From assembly GCA_025667525.1 (NCBI GenBank), contig CM046875.1, positions 153,695,675 through 153,759,674 on the forward strand: a stretch of DNA of 64,000 nt, in the 5' to 3' direction. Source of the stretch: Glebionis coronaria. Lineage: Eukaryota > Streptophyta > Magnoliopsida > Asterales > Asteraceae. A program made the position numbers and the translations under genes. Each line of letters opens with the position of its first letter. The first letter of the stretch is position 1. Positions 8,953 to 20,872 of this stretch are shown piece after piece. A model generated the notes under the pieces. The model had not been told where the DNA came from. It saw only the letters and a program-made list of their open reading frames with translations, and did no database searches.

Positions 8953-10787
8953 TGATAGGTGTGTAAACACCCATCTTTTCTACCACTTAAGTACAATAAT
9001 AACCGGACCAAAACGTGTATTTTATGTCTTTATGTCGGAATTATGCGTGGTTTGTGTTTTTGTTGTGATTTAGGATGAAAAGGTGAAAAATGGATAAAAC
9101 ACGGACATTCACGGGCATTTATGGACTTTTATTGAAGAAAAGGATAAAAGACGAAGTCAAGAAGTCAAGAGTGCAAAAAGAACGGAAGTCCACGACCAAT
9201 TCTGAAGATTTATCGAAGAAAAAGTCAAAAGATGGAAGTTGATCAAAAGCCGAAGAATTCAAGTCTATTTTATTGAAGAAATTAAAGACGAGTTCAAAGA
9301 AATCCCGAAGCTAAAAGTCCTTTAAGTCTACATTTAATGAAGATTAAAGAAGGAGGGACTTAATCTCGCAATTAAGAAGAAGATTAAAGAAGGAGGGACT
9401 AAGTATGCAATTAAGGAAGCTTCCTAAGCAAGCTTTAGTCTTCCCTATAAATAGACTAGATTAGTTATCATTTCACTCTTGTTGGCTAGGGTGACACTAG
9501 TTCTTCCACCATTTAATTACTTGTCATTTACATTAATTGTCATTTTTAATTACCTTGTCTCGCACCTTAAATTCATTTAATTTCAAGTAAGTTTTCAATT
9601 AATTCTTGTCAATCTTTACTTTATCTTGTCAATCTCTTATCTACCTTTCTTATTCTTTGATTTGTTGTGTTTATGTTATGTTCATGTTCATGCTTTTATT
9701 TTGATCCAAAGTGTTTTTGATTATTATGGTTAAAGTTGTTTAATTTCATGTTTTTGATTGATTGTTGATGCTTATTTGTGGGTTCGTACTGTTTTTATTG
9801 ATACGCGTGTTTGATTTTGATTACTTTTTGTTTATACCTGCTACTGTATTACCTTCCTTGTTCTTCGGAAGATTTTGCTTGTTTCTGTGTTTCCAGATTT
9901 AGTTCCGAACCAAGGAAGGATTGAAGGTTCATTCGGAAGTCAAAACTTCCGAACCAAGGTTGTTCTTTCGGAACTTGAAAAGTTCCGAATCAAGGAAACT
10001 CATTCGGAACTTCAAAAGTTCCGAACCAAACTTACTCATTCGGAAGTCAAAACTTCCGAACCAAAGATCTTCATTCGGAACCTTCCGAATCAATAACTTC
10101 CGAACCAATTCCAGAAGTTCCGAACCAAGGGCCTTCATTCGGAACTTCAAAAGTTCCGAATCAAGGATCTTCATCCGGAAAGTTCCGAATCAAGGGGTGA
10201 CCAAATCTTCCGAATCAAGGCAAGTTCTACAAGATTCCGAATCAGCAAGTTCCGAATGAAAGATTGTTTTGGATAAGTGACATATTCAGACAAGTTTGTT
10301 CCGGATCAAGGACTTTGGTAATATTCCAAGTGAAGAAGAATCATTTCAACCAAAGGTGACATTTAGGTTGAGTGATTGTTCCAAATGAAGGTTTATTCCA
10401 AATGAGCTGTATTCAGGTTCTTATTAGCTTTTATCTTTAATTTTTATCTTCAAGCTCTATTTTACTTGCCTTTTATTTAATTGCACTTTTAGATTATTTG
10501 CCTTAGTTTTAGTTGCACTTTAAGTTTGCCTTAGATAGATTTAAGTTTACGTCATTTTACTTTAGTGCCCTTTAATTTTAGTTACGTTTTAAAATACTCA
10601 CACTTTACTTTAATTAGACTTAGATTTACTTTAAGAGTACTTTTACTTTTAAGTCTTTGCATTTAAATTTAAAATCACCAAAAAATATTCTTTTTCACCA
10701 AAAATTAACTAAGTCACACATAGAGAGCTAAGATCAATTCGTTAAGATACCGAGAACAATAATCGAACTAGTAAAACCTAGTTATCA
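8953..10787 (+). repeat. A1 3' LTR
   Basis: 1835 bp, the same length as the 5' LTR. It carries the TATA box (9445-9454) and the TTCGGAA array (about 9864-10258). Ends GTTATCA, followed directly by the TCTTC duplication. Confidence 0.95.
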
Positions 10788-10792
10788 TCTTC
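10788..10792. repeat. Target-site duplication of A1, right copy (TCTTC)
   Basis: Matches 1641-1645. T1 pol sequence resumes in phase from 10793. Confidence 0.95.
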
Positions 10793-11592
10793 CCCGAAGA
10801 ATTACCAGGTCTACCACCAGCCCGGCAAGTGGAATTTCAGATTGACCTGATCCCAGGAGCGGCACCCGTGGCAAAAGCTCCTTATCGACTAGCACCATCA
10901 GAAATGAAGGAACTAGCAGAACAACTCCAAGAGTTGTCCGACAAAGGGTTCATCCGACCCAGTTCCTCGCCATGGGGAGCTCCGGTATTATTTGTCAAAA
11001 AGAAAGATGGTTCGTTTCGAATGTGTATCGATTACAGAGAACTGAATAAGTTGACTGTCAAGAACCGTTATCCACTCCCCCGTATTGACGACTTATTCGA
11101 CCAATTGCAAGGGTCGAGTGTGTATTCCAAGATAGATCTGCGATCTGGGTACCATCAACTAAGGGTCAAGGAGGAGGATATCCCAAAAACCGCTTTCAGG
11201 ACTCGTTACGGCCATTCGAATTTCAGGTCATGCCTTTTGGGTTGACCAACGCTCCTGCCATTTTTATGGACCTGATGAATCGGGTGTGTAGGCCGTACCT
11301 GGATAAATTTGTGATAGTCTTCATAGACGATATACTTATCTGTTCCAAGAATGAACACGAACACGAGGAACATCTTACCCAAGTTCTAAAAGTACTTAAG
11401 GAAGAACAGTTGTACGCCAAGTTCTCCAAATGTGAATTCTGGATCTCGAAGGTCCAATTCCTCGGTCATGTTATCGATAGCGACGGCATTCACATAGACC
11501 CAACTAAGGTCGAATCCGTCAAGGATTGGGCATCCCCAAAATCTCCAACAGAAATCCGTCAATTCCTAGGCCTTACCGGATACTACCGGTGA
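10793..11592 (+). pseudogene. T1 reverse transcriptase, frameshifted
   Basis: Starts in the protease-RT linker and runs through the RT fingers and palm: [64 protein letters not shown] and the catalytic FIDDI at 11320-11334. It copies element RNA into DNA. A single-base loss near 11217 shifts the frame between TRYGH and the MPFGL block. A TGA at 11590-11592 follows YYR where a second Arg codon (CGA) would be expected from the family, another deamination-type stop. Confidence 0.92.
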
Positions 11593-13587
11593 TTCATCGA
11601 AGGTTTCTCCAAAATAGCAAAACCAATGACCAGACTCACACAAAAGGGAATAAGATTTGACTGGGGAGAGAAAGAAGAGTTGGCTTTCCAACTAATCAAG
11701 GACAAGCTGTGTAGTGCACCTATCCTGGCCTTACCCGAAGGCAACGACGACTTCATGGTATATTGTGATGCGTCACATAAGGGCTTGGGTGCAGTATTGA
11801 TGCAGAGGAAGAAAGTAATCGCGTACGCCTCCAGACAGCTAAAGAAACATGTGGAGAATTACACTACTCATGATTTAGAGCTTGGATCTGTGGTATTTGC
11901 GCTAAAAATCTGGAGACACTATCTGTACGGAACCGAGTGTACGGTACATACGGACCACAAAAGCTTACAACACATACTAGATCAAAAGGAGCTAAATATG
12001 AGACAACGTCATTGGATTGAATTGCTAAGCGATTACGACTGTGAGATCAAATACCATCCCGGTAAAGCGAATGTGGTTGCAGACGCACTAAGCCGTAAGG
12101 AGGCCGATCCTCCTATGAGAGTCCGGGCACTGGTCGTAACAATTAGCCTGGATTTACCCAAACAAATCCTAGAAGCACAAACACAAGCTCAGAAGCCCGA
12201 AAACCTCGTAAATGAAGATGTTGGGGGTATGCTCAGGACTGACATAACCAAGGAGAAGTTGGAACCAAGAGCAGATGGAACCCTGTGTTTGCATGGGAGG
12301 AGTTGGTTACCTTGTTATGGAGGTTTAAGGGACGTAATCATGCACGAGTCCCATAAATCTAAGTATTCCATACACTCCGGGTCGGAGAAGATGTATCAGG
12401 ACGTCAGGAAGTTGTACTGGTGTCCGAATATGAAGGCAAACATCGCCACCTACGTCCAGAAATGTCTTACCTGTTCCCGCGTCAAGGCCGAACACCAAAG
12501 GCCCTCCGGGTTACTAGTTCAACCAGAGATACCCAAGTGGAAATGGGAGAATATCACTATGGATTTCATCACCAAGCTTCCAAGATCATCTCACGGTTAC
12601 GACACCATCTGGGTGATCGTTGACCGACTCACCAAATCCGCTCACTTCCTGCCCATCAAGGAGAATGACTCCCTGTCTAAGTTAGCCAAGACGTATCTGA
12701 AGGAGGTAGTGACTAAACACGGAATACCCGTCTCAATAATCTGCGACCGAGACGGTAGGTTCACATCTAATTTCTGGAAGGCATTCCAACGAGCTTTGGG
12801 AACCCGCCTTGATATGAGCACAGCATACCACCCACAGACTGACGGTCAAAGCGAAAGGACAATTCAGACCCTTGAAGACATGTTGCGAGCATGCGTGATT
12901 GACTTTGGGAATAGTTGGGTCGATCACATCTCGTTGGTAGAGTTCTCCTACAACAATAGTTACCATGCTAGCATTAAATCTGCCCCTTTCGAAGCGCTAT
13001 ATGGTAGGAAATGTCGCTCACCAGTGTGTTGGGCGGAGGTCGGTGAATTTCAACTCACCGGACCTGAACTGATCCAGGAAACAACTGACAAGATAACACT
13101 GATAAAGCAAAGAATCCAAGCCGCCCATGACCGACAAAAGAACTATGCAGATCATAGACGAAAACCTATGCAGTATGAAGTGGGTGATCGTGTAATGCTC
13201 AAGGTATCTCCCTGGAAAGGAGTTGTACGTTTCGGTAAACGGGGAAAACTGAACCCTCGTTACGTAGGCCCTTTCAAAGTAATAGCCAGAGTCGGAGAAG
13301 TAACATATCACTTAGAGTTACCCCAACAACTAAGTCGAGTGCACCCCACTTTTCATGTATCTAACCTGAAAAAGTGCTACGCCGATGAGCCCCTAGCTAT
13401 GCCATTAGAGGGAGTACACTTTGATGACAAGCTCCAGTTCACTAAAGAACCAGTGGAGATCATGGAAAGATCAGTGAAAAAGTTGAAGACTCGTCGCATT
13501 CCGTTGATCAAGGTACGATGGAACTCAACGCGAGGACCTGAGTTCACTTGGGAACGAGAAGAATCGTTCAAGGTTAAATATCCTTAG
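11593..13587 (+). pseudogene. T1 RNase H, integrase and chromodomain (long open 3' part of pol)
   Basis: Open from just after the TGA at 11590 to the stop at 13585-13587. RNase [17 protein letters not shown] and [10 protein letters not shown]. Integrase: zinc-binding HHCC region ([11 protein letters not shown] ... [12 protein letters not shown]), then the DDE core with [31 protein letters not shown] and [15 protein letters not shown]-terminal part: [31 protein letters not shown], then a chromodomain-like tail ([18 protein letters not shown] ... PEFTWERE) that in chromoviruses steers integration to heterochromatin. This stretch has no internal stop, unlike the rest of T1, but it lacks a start of its own and depends on the broken upstream frame. 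Confidence 0.9.
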
Positions 13588-13652
13588 TTGTTCACTTAAC
13601 TAGTGGCGTTGATCTAAGCTTTGAGGACAAAGCTAAAATAACGGGAATGTGC
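13588..13652 (+). promoter_or_regulatory. T1 3' untranslated end with degenerate polypurine tract
   Basis: Contains TTTGAGGACAAAGC and a purine-rich AAAATAACGGGAATG before the LTR. A TTGAGGACAA word before the tract is common in this group. The tract is weaker than usual for the lineage. Confidence 0.55.
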
Positions 13653-16600
13653 TGTAAAACCCCGGTTTTTACCACTTTGACCTTGTCACCTTATGTATGC
13701 GTGAACATGAGTAAATGCAATCTCACTTCATATAATTTATAAAGTCTCAGACTCTCGATCATATTTTTCTGTCAAACCATGCTTTATTATATAAACAGGA
13801 GTTTTTATCACCTCTAACTTCATTAACACTCACTGAGTCACGCTAGTTCATTTTTTTTATCCGTAATTCACTATGATAAGCTTATACTCCTTACATTATA
13901 TCAAGACTTGAATATATAACGACATGCTATGTTGTTTCCTTTTTAGACTTTATATCACACGATTTGGACATTTACCCGCAAAGTGCCTTCGATAAAACTT
14001 TACTACACCCTAAATCCTACCTAACTACCAACATTACACAAGATTTTTGCTTACACTAGTTGCTAGATATTTTGAAAACTCAAAACCCCCACATGTGTTA
14101 TAAACACACGGCTAGGAGGGCTCGAACCCAACCTTTGCATCACACTTTTCAATCAAATCTAGTACTAGGATATGGTAATTAAGGATGGTACTTTGTTGTC
14201 TCCTAAACCACCCCTCCCTAGCCGAATAAAGGACCAAGGCAAGCAAGTGTACATCACTTGCATTTAAGGGATTGTACTAGGACACCTTATACATATCTCA
14301 TACCACTAACACAAACCAACCATCCTATCCCCTTGTTTTAAAGCTCTCGGCTAGAAAAGGAAAGGCAAGAGAGATCAAGCTTAAACCATTTACTCCCACC
14401 TCATTTACTCCCATCTCATTTACTCTCACAATCATTAACAAAATCACACATTTACTTCTCTTAGCATTCAATTTAGCCGAATCCATGATGAAGGACATTG
14501 GAGGCCGCGGCATATAAGTGTAGACTAGGGAAAACTATACTTGGTTCACTCCTAATCAATCTCTAGTTCTTGTACTTCTACCACTTTACTCATCCTAGAT
14601 CTAAAGCAAGTAAGTTGTTATCTCCCTCATCATCTTTTCCATTCTTTTGTTTCTCATGCATGGCATTCACGTATATCCATAATAACCAAAATGGGAATGC
14701 ATGCACACGTAAGAAACATCCTAACTTTTGACTAGAAGCTTATTTGTTTCGGCTTATAATCATAACCAAGGAGGAATGCCATGTTTCTCATTTAAGTTAG
14801 CTTGTGACAAAACGGAAGTTTAGATGTTATAAACCTAGGAATATAAGCTTAAAACCACCCATTGTTAAGCTACCCTATAAGCCATAAGCACTCCACCATT
14901 CGGCTTATTTATTTAAATATGGGCCGAGACACATATAAGCTATATTGGGTAATACTAAACTTAATGTTTTGGATAAACTAGTAAAGGTTGTAAGTTAGTA
15001 GCCCAATAGGCCCACTAAACACTAAATTATCATTTTGGAGACTTTTTGGGCCAAGTTTGATAATATAGTGGAAGTACTAGTCGATTATGGCATAGTGTAT
15101 AAATTACATAGTGCTTTCGTGGCATATGTTAAGTATAAGGACCCATAATGTCAACTAGATAGTTAAGGGGGGTGCGGCATATATAAGCCGAGCCACAACT
15201 CAAACCCCAAGGACTAAACATGGCTTTTGACAAACTTATTCCAAGCCCTAATCCCCTTTTTAAACTTAGCCGAGACATGGGGGACTTATATTGCCACTTT
15301 GGAAAACTTATTTAAACCTAAAATGTTAACCTTGCCACTTTATAGTTCTTAAAACCATAAGGGCTCATTTCGCCACTTTTGAAACTTAAACCGAGCCCTA
15401 GGAGGGGGCTGTTTTGTAAATATGGGATTATGCAACCCTATTTAAGAACCACAAGGACTTAACTTGACATATTGTAAACATTTTTGGTGCCCTAATTATT
15501 AAATGGGACGAATATATTAAATTCGGGACTTAAGGGGCTAGTTTTGCCATTTTTCCAAACTTAATTAAACCTAATATATATACACTCCTTAAATATATAA
15601 AAGGTGTAACTTGAATAAATTTATAAATACAAAACCTATTTTTTTTTTGCCACTTGATCTAGGAATTATAAAGACTTTGGAAACAACTACGAAATAAATG
15701 GTAAATATCGTTGGTAAACCTGATTTATATAAACTCATTATACGAAGATGAATTAAAAATATAAATACACTTATGTTGATTTTATCTACTTAAACCCTTT
15801 ACGTCTAAATATAATTTATTATATTTGACCCAACTCAAAACATTATCTGTACGAACAAATAATCAATATGGAATAATCAGCTTATTTATGTAATTCACTA
15901 CGTCCTTGGGAAGATTACATTACTATAATCAGGAACAATTAAACTAGTACGAACAGTAATATAAAATGCTTAAAACTTGTAGAAGCAGATACGTATACTT
16001 CTGTAACTATGGTGCAACCTATTATACTTTTACTGAGACTGTATAATTATCTAGGTTGTTGACTGAGTGTTGAGCACTACTACAGACTTTTGTAACTATC
16101 ACCATACTGATAAGGTGAGTTCATGGCCCCACTTTCATATATTGACAAACTTTTAAAAATCCTCTTGGGGGAGAAAACATGCAACTAATTTATGGATATA
16201 AATTAAACTGTACCAACTTTAATTATATGTGCCTATTGTAGAGATACTCATGACCCGTGAGCTGAAACTGTTAAAATCGTTGGATTAAATAGATCTATTT
16301 GGGATTGACCATCCCCACCTGGGTGAGTAGCGCTCACTGTGCCCTGGATGGGACAACAGGTGTTTACCATGTCAGCATTTTACTATTGATGGGTGCCTGA
16401 ATCAGAAATGGTGCTGGTCCTCATTTGTTGAGGGCCCAACTTTGTTATAGTGTCAGTTTCGGGCAATAGACAGTATAATTACCCTTTTTCGGTAATGCTT
16501 GGTGCTTTACTGATACAGTGACTATTTATATCCAAACTATATAACTAAACCTATGAATTCACCAACTTTTTGTTGACTCTCCAAAGCATGTTTTTCTCAG

Positions 16601-16868
16601 GTGTTTGAAGCAGGTAGACCCTATGTGCATGGACTGTTACATTTTGAGTAGACAGCATCTTAGCTAGCATGGGGAATTTTCATAAGGGATTCATGAACAA
16701 TCTTTTTTATTACGTCAGACTATTTAAATTAATGATTTACACTTTTGGTCATGTAATAAATGTTTGATAAACTTATATCTGATGCTCTATGTACTATTGC
16801 TATCGATCCACCCACGTGACACCCAAATACTATATCCGCTGCATTTTGACTAATCTGGGGGTGTCACA
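13653..16868 (+). repeat. T1 3' LTR (3.2 kb)
   Basis: Begins TGTAAAACCCCGG after the tract and ends GGGGGTGTCACA where the copia T2 integrase frame starts. TG...CA ends fit. Very long LTRs occur in this lineage. Nothing coding is seen. A TATA-like CATATAAG lies near 14511, and a block around 16300-16450 (CACCTGGGTGAGTAGCGCTCACTG) is a familiar LTR segment in related elements. The 5' LTR is outside the window, so the ends rest on one copy. Confidence 0.8.
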
Positions 16869-17385
16869 AAGTTAACCACTCAAAAACCTCATCCTTAGAT
16901 TTCAAAAGTTAAGTCCACACAGATCTAGAGTAATCATCCACAATGGTAAGGAAGTATCTATACCCATCCTTACTAGGAACCTTGTAAGGGCCCCACAAGT
17001 CCAAGTGAACAAGATCACCAAGTTTACTAGACTTGTGATCACTCAAGGGAAAGGGTTCCCTTGTTTGTTTAGCCCTGTGACAAGTTTCACAAATAGAAAG
17101 GGTGGTGTTTTTAGAAAGTTTGAGGTCATTTTTGAGAGCATTGAGAACTTGACCAGAGGGATGACCAAGTCTACAATGCCAAATATCTTTAGAGGTGTTA
17201 AAGTTCTTATCAGTGTTAACAGTACCAATGCTCTTAGTCTTAAGGTCATCAAACAAGTAGAGCCCCCCAGATTCATTACCAGTCCCTAGAGTAGTCCCCT
17301 TGGCCAAGTCCTGAATATAACATTTATCCTCGTCAAAACCAACAAACAATTTACTATCCTTAATAAGCTTGTTAACAGACATCAA
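16869..17385 (-). pseudogene. T2 GAG_pre-integrase domain and integrase start
   Basis: Zinc-binding region WHCRLGHPSGQVLNAL ... CETCHRAKQTREPFP, then the start of the integrase core LGDLVHLDLWGPYKVPS and GYRYFLTIVDDYSRSVWT, with the first two acidic catalytic residues (D of HLDLWG, D of VDDYSR). A stop after VWT is followed in frame by LLKSKDEVFE, then T1 begins. The third catalytic Glu is on the lost part. Confidence 0.88.
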
Positions 17386-17747
17386 GCTAACAAAATACCA
17401 GGAACAACCAACACATCATGAAGAACAACATTATTAGAAAGTTTGAGGTCACCAATGTGACTTATATTAGCAACAGTGCCATTGGGGTGACCAACAGAGA
17501 TGTTGAGGTTCGAAATATCAACAACATTGAACATACAAACTGTGGAAGTGGTAAGATGTTGGTTAACCCCAAAATCAATAATCCATCCCAAAGTAATGGT
17601 TTTAACAAGAAATTTAGATTTCCCACAAAAAAACTTGGAAAAGTTAACATTGAACCAGACATTAGCATTAAAGAAAGAGATTCTACCTGCCATATTGGAC
17701 TGAGTGTTGCCAGAGGAGTCATTGATCAAATTAAGGAGCTTCTGCAT
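17382..17747 (-). pseudogene. T2 aspartic protease with altered active site
   Basis: Copia-type protease segment: GWIIDFGVNQHLTT at the usual WIIDSGANQH position, then ISHIGDLKLSNNVVLHDVLVVPG. The catalytic triad reads D-F-G, not D-S-G, consistent with one C-to-T change. It is joined to the upstream gag in a different frame. Confidence 0.8.
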
Positions 17748-18880
17748 TTGTTCAGTGGTGAAAGAGTTTGGAGAATTACAAGTGGAAGCTTGTTTTTCTC
17801 CAGTTTTGATATCACAATTAGCATTAAAATTGGGTTTAAAAACGGTTTGCCTTTGACTATTACCCCCTTCTTTATGTAACCAGCAGGATATCCAATCAAT
17901 TCAAAGCACCTATCAACAGTATGACCAATTTGATTGCAACGAGTGCACAAAAGATTAGGGTTAGGACCCCTAAAGTTTTTGGAGCCATTGCCCTTGTTAG
18001 GGTTTCTATTAGCAGCATTGGAAGTGCTCCTCCTATTTTGATTAAAGGTCTTAGCAGCAAAGGAAGTAGCATTCATTTTAGCCTCTGTATGATCAGAGTT
18101 ATCAGGAACACCCCTATGGGATTCCTCTCTAGATACAGTGACATAAGCTTCCTTAACATCAGGGAGTGGATCCCTGGTGAGAAGTGCAGTTCTAACAGGC
18201 TGATAACAGTCATCAAGCCCCATAAGAAACTATATAAGCCTCATGATTTGCTAATGCAAAGCTAATTCAGTGCTAGCAGAACAAGAACATTTAATAACAC
18301 AAACACATTTAGGAATCTTAGAGATAGCATCAAACTCTCTCCAAAGAGAGTTCAACCTGTGATATTAATTAGATATAGAGCTACCCCCTTGTTTAACAGA
18401 CCTAATCTTTTGAAGCAAATTATAAACAATGGAACCATCAACCTTGTCATAAGTTTCATTAAGCTCTTTCCAAACATTAGCAGCATTTTCAGAATAAACA
18501 AGACCCATATAAACATCAATGGAAACAACATTCATAATCCAAGTAAGAACCATAGCATTGCATCTATCCCATTGAGCACACAACACATCATCAGTATAAG
18601 ACTCTCTTAAGCAAGACCCATCAACAAAAGAAAATTTGTTCCTAGCTTGTAAAGCAAGTCTCATAGCATTGTTCCACATTCTATAATTCTCAGTCCCCAA
18701 CAGCTTGAAGGGGCCAAGGACAGAGCTACTATTATCACTATTATGAATGTCAAGTGGGTTTCTAGCATCCAAATTGCTGATGAGAGCAACAGGATTGATG
18801 GTGATCTCAGGGGAACCCCCACCACCACCATTTCCTCCACCACCATTGGGTGGTGGGGGAGGAGCACCACTAGCACTCAT
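17726..18880 (-). pseudogene. T2 gag (UBN2-type), broken
   Basis: ATG at 18880 opens a Gly/Pro-rich head (MSASGAPPPPPNGGGG), then a copia Gag domain with FKLLGTENYRMWNNAM, WDRCNAMVLTWIMN and NAANVWKELNETYDK. A stop near 18365 (SISN*YHRLNSLW) and a shift near 18230 separate it from LMGLDDCYQPVRTALLTRDP (from about 18223) and the zinc knuckle CTRCNQIGHTVDRC. It packages the element RNA. Confidence 0.87.
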
Positions 18881-19739
18881 AACTCACACACACAGAGAGC
18901 AATAAGCACACAAGGCAATAAGCAGAAAGCAAAAAAACAGACAAACCAAGGCAGACAGAATAAAGCAGATAGAACAAGACAAATATAACCACAATAAACA
19001 CCCAGAAGGTGAGCACCAATAATGTCAAGCTGTGGACTGGGATTGGACAGAGCAGGTATCCACACCAGTCAAGGCTGGAGGGTCAAGGTGTTAACCGAAT
19101 CCGTTTTCACCCACACACAAGACAACAGTGACTCACAATAGAAACCAAGAGAGAGGCAAGAAAGAATAATGAAAGAAGACTTACAGGAGAAACAGCAACC
19201 AGAATCAACAAAAAAGACACCCAATATCTAGATTCACTTAGTTTAGAGGATGGGTGATCCACCAATAAGGAAACCCCCAAAAAAGTAAAAAACTAGGGTT
19301 AGCAAACCCTAGCAAAGATATACCTGTGCAAGTTAGCAAAAAATGGTAACGGCACCACCAAAGGTGATACCAGGATACCAAGAATAGAGAAAACCCCAAA
19401 AAATTAAATTAGGGTTTCAAGAAACCCTAATCCAATCTTCAAGATTTTTTAACGGCACCACCGAATAAAGCAACGACAACACCTATTCAAACTTTCTGGG
19501 CACCACAGAGACAAAACCCCCTAAAAAATAAAATTAGGGTTTGTGAAAATCCTAATAATATTTTTGAAGAAAACGAACGGCACCACCAAAACAAGCTTCC
19601 ATATACGTCAAGAGAGCAAGAATCACCACCCAAAGTATAAAACGCTAAAAAATTAATTAGGGTTTCGAAAAATAAAAAAAATGATTATAATAAAAAAGAA
19701 CCGAGAGAGCTTCGATAGGCTGAAAGATCTACATTCAAA
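18881..19739 (-). repeat. T2 5' leader with imperfect 100-125 bp repeats
   Basis: Non-coding leader. The word AACGGCACCACC occurs at about 19348, 19451 and 19576. Each copy is preceded by a stretch like AAACCCC...AAAATTAAATTAGGGTTT, giving three degenerate units. No gene is seen. Confidence 0.65.
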
Positions 19740-19751
19740 GCTCTGATACCA
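19740..19751 (-). promoter_or_regulatory. Primer binding site of T2, initiator tRNA-Met type
   Basis: On the minus strand TGGTATCAGAGC directly follows the LTR end (ATTAACA). This is the standard copia primer site. Confidence 0.95.
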
Positions 19752-20251
19752 TGTTAATAAACACAATATCACAGGATAAGAGACATCTTTACACCCAACC
19801 AACCACCCCTTAGTGTATTTTATTATGAATCAAAAGTACAAAATAAAACAGATAAAGATTAGTCCCCAAACGGATGCTAATCGAACGATTACAAAAGAAA
19901 TGATGAGAACGTCCCAACTAGGTTGATCCGTTCTCCCTCACATACAATGATCACTCAAACACTCAGCTATACAAGATGATAATCAAACTCCCAGGTCAAG
20001 TCCTACATGGATTTGGTGAGAGAGAGAGAGAGCTGCGCACACAGATATGTGTGTGTTGCGAGTGTGAGAGTTAATGAAACCCTAGTCAAAGACTAGGGTA
20101 ATATAACTAAGACTTGGGCCTCAATGGATACAAAAGCCCACCAGGATAAAAAGGCCCACATCCAAACCTGAAACATAATAAAACACAAAGCCAAAAGATA
20201 TAACACAATGCAAGCATAAAATGCACCCTTTGGGAGATTGTCAAACCAACA
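19752..20251 (-). repeat. T2 5' LTR (500 bp)
   Basis: On the minus strand it starts TGTTGGTTTGACAATC and ends TTTATTAACA next to the primer site. A GTTAA at 20252-20256 would be its target duplication; the partner copy is outside the window. Confidence 0.88.
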
Positions 20252-20693
20252 GTTAACACTATTTCCAGCACAGTGAATCAGTGCAGAATTTTGATGATAT
20301 TTGAACTACCTTTAATGGAAACTTTTTTATAGGCGAGTTTTCAGTACATTTTAGAATTTAGATAACCTGTTACCCAAAGATTACTCACAATGTAGGTAAC
20401 AAGTAAAACTTTTTTCAGGGTGATATAATAAGATAAACTTCATGCTGGTCAAAATAGACCACGTCGTGAATTAAACAATAACTGTATCACTCTTTTAGAC
20501 GAGTCTTTGTTTGGGTTCCACTGATGTACTTATCATTTTGGATATTCATTTGTGTTTCATCTTAGATCAGAACGAAAAACACCCCATAGAATACATCCCA
20601 AATGGTTTGAAATAGTGACGGATTAGCTCGGATGTTGCCAACCACTAGAAAGTAGCAACAGGATAGTGATGGATAATTGGTGATGAGTTACAT
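20252..20693. other. Spacer without recognised genes
   Basis: AT-rich sequence between T2 and the possible MITE. No ORF, RNA gene or clear repeat is seen. Confidence 0.6.
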
Positions 20694-20872
20694 AGAGGGG
20701 CGGAGCTAGGGGTTTCTCGGGTCTCCCCCTACTTTGGTCAACTACATGCAAAATTCAACTCTATCACCAATTTGTTTTTGTAAAATACAATTATTTATAC
20801 ATTTGAGTTAAGTGAGATCAATTCAGTAAAAGCTCAACATGAGTTGAGCTTAATCCCTAGCTTCGGCCTTGT
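20694..20872. mobile_element. Possible MITE (hAT-like ends)
   Basis: About 180 bp bounded by GGGGCGGAGCTAGGG on the left and, inverted, AGGCCGAAGCTAGGGATT on the right. GGGGCGGAGC-type ends are familiar from small plant hAT-related elements. No convincing 8-bp target duplication is seen, so the call is tentative. Confidence 0.45.

Larger units (their letters stand above)
1646..10787 (+). mobile_element. A1: complete Athila-like gag-protease element without polymerase
   Basis: A 9142-bp element with two 1835-bp LTRs (1646-3480, 8953-10787), TG...CA ends, a TCTTC target duplication, a primer site next to the 5' LTR and a polypurine tract next to the 3' LTR. The internal region has one long ORF with Gag, a zinc finger and an Athila-type protease, then about 2 kb without coding potential that I can recognise. 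No reverse transcriptase, RNase H or integrase is present, so it must be mobilised by enzymes from another element. The LTRs differ at only about three positions by eye (near 1982, 2607 and 3373), so insertion is recent. It resembles the published non-autonomous classes that keep only gag (TR-GAG) or no genes (LARD), but it also keeps protease. Confidence 0.93.
1..16868 (+). mobile_element. T1: Tekay/Del-like Ty3/gypsy chromovirus, 5' end outside window, split by A1
   Basis: Domain order Gag with two zinc knuckles, aspartic protease, reverse transcriptase, RNase H, integrase and a C-terminal chromodomain-like tail defines a chromovirus. The internal part is in two pieces (2-1645 and 10793-13587) separated by the Athila-like element A1, and the reading frame is the same on both sides. 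A long 3' LTR (13653-16868) starts TGTAAAACCCC and ends GGGGGTGTCACA, the terminal style of Del/Tekay elements. The 5' LTR and primer site lie left of the window. The element sits inside the integrase of a minus-strand copia element (T2). Two in-frame TGA codons, a frameshift near 11217 and a TGA at 11590 make it non-autonomous now. Lineage is assigned by recognition of protein style, not by a search. Confidence 0.9.
16869..20251 (-). mobile_element. T2: Ty1/copia element, 3' part cut off by T1
   Basis: Minus-strand copia element with LTR (19752-20251), initiator-Met-type primer site (19740-19751), gag, protease and the start of integrase. The rest of pol is lost at 16868, where T1 inserted into the integrase catalytic core; the remainder would lie left of the window. 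The Gag with a Gly/Pro-rich head and a C-x2-C-x4-H-x4-C knuckle suits an Ale/Retrofit-like copia. All genes are broken. Confidence 0.88.
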
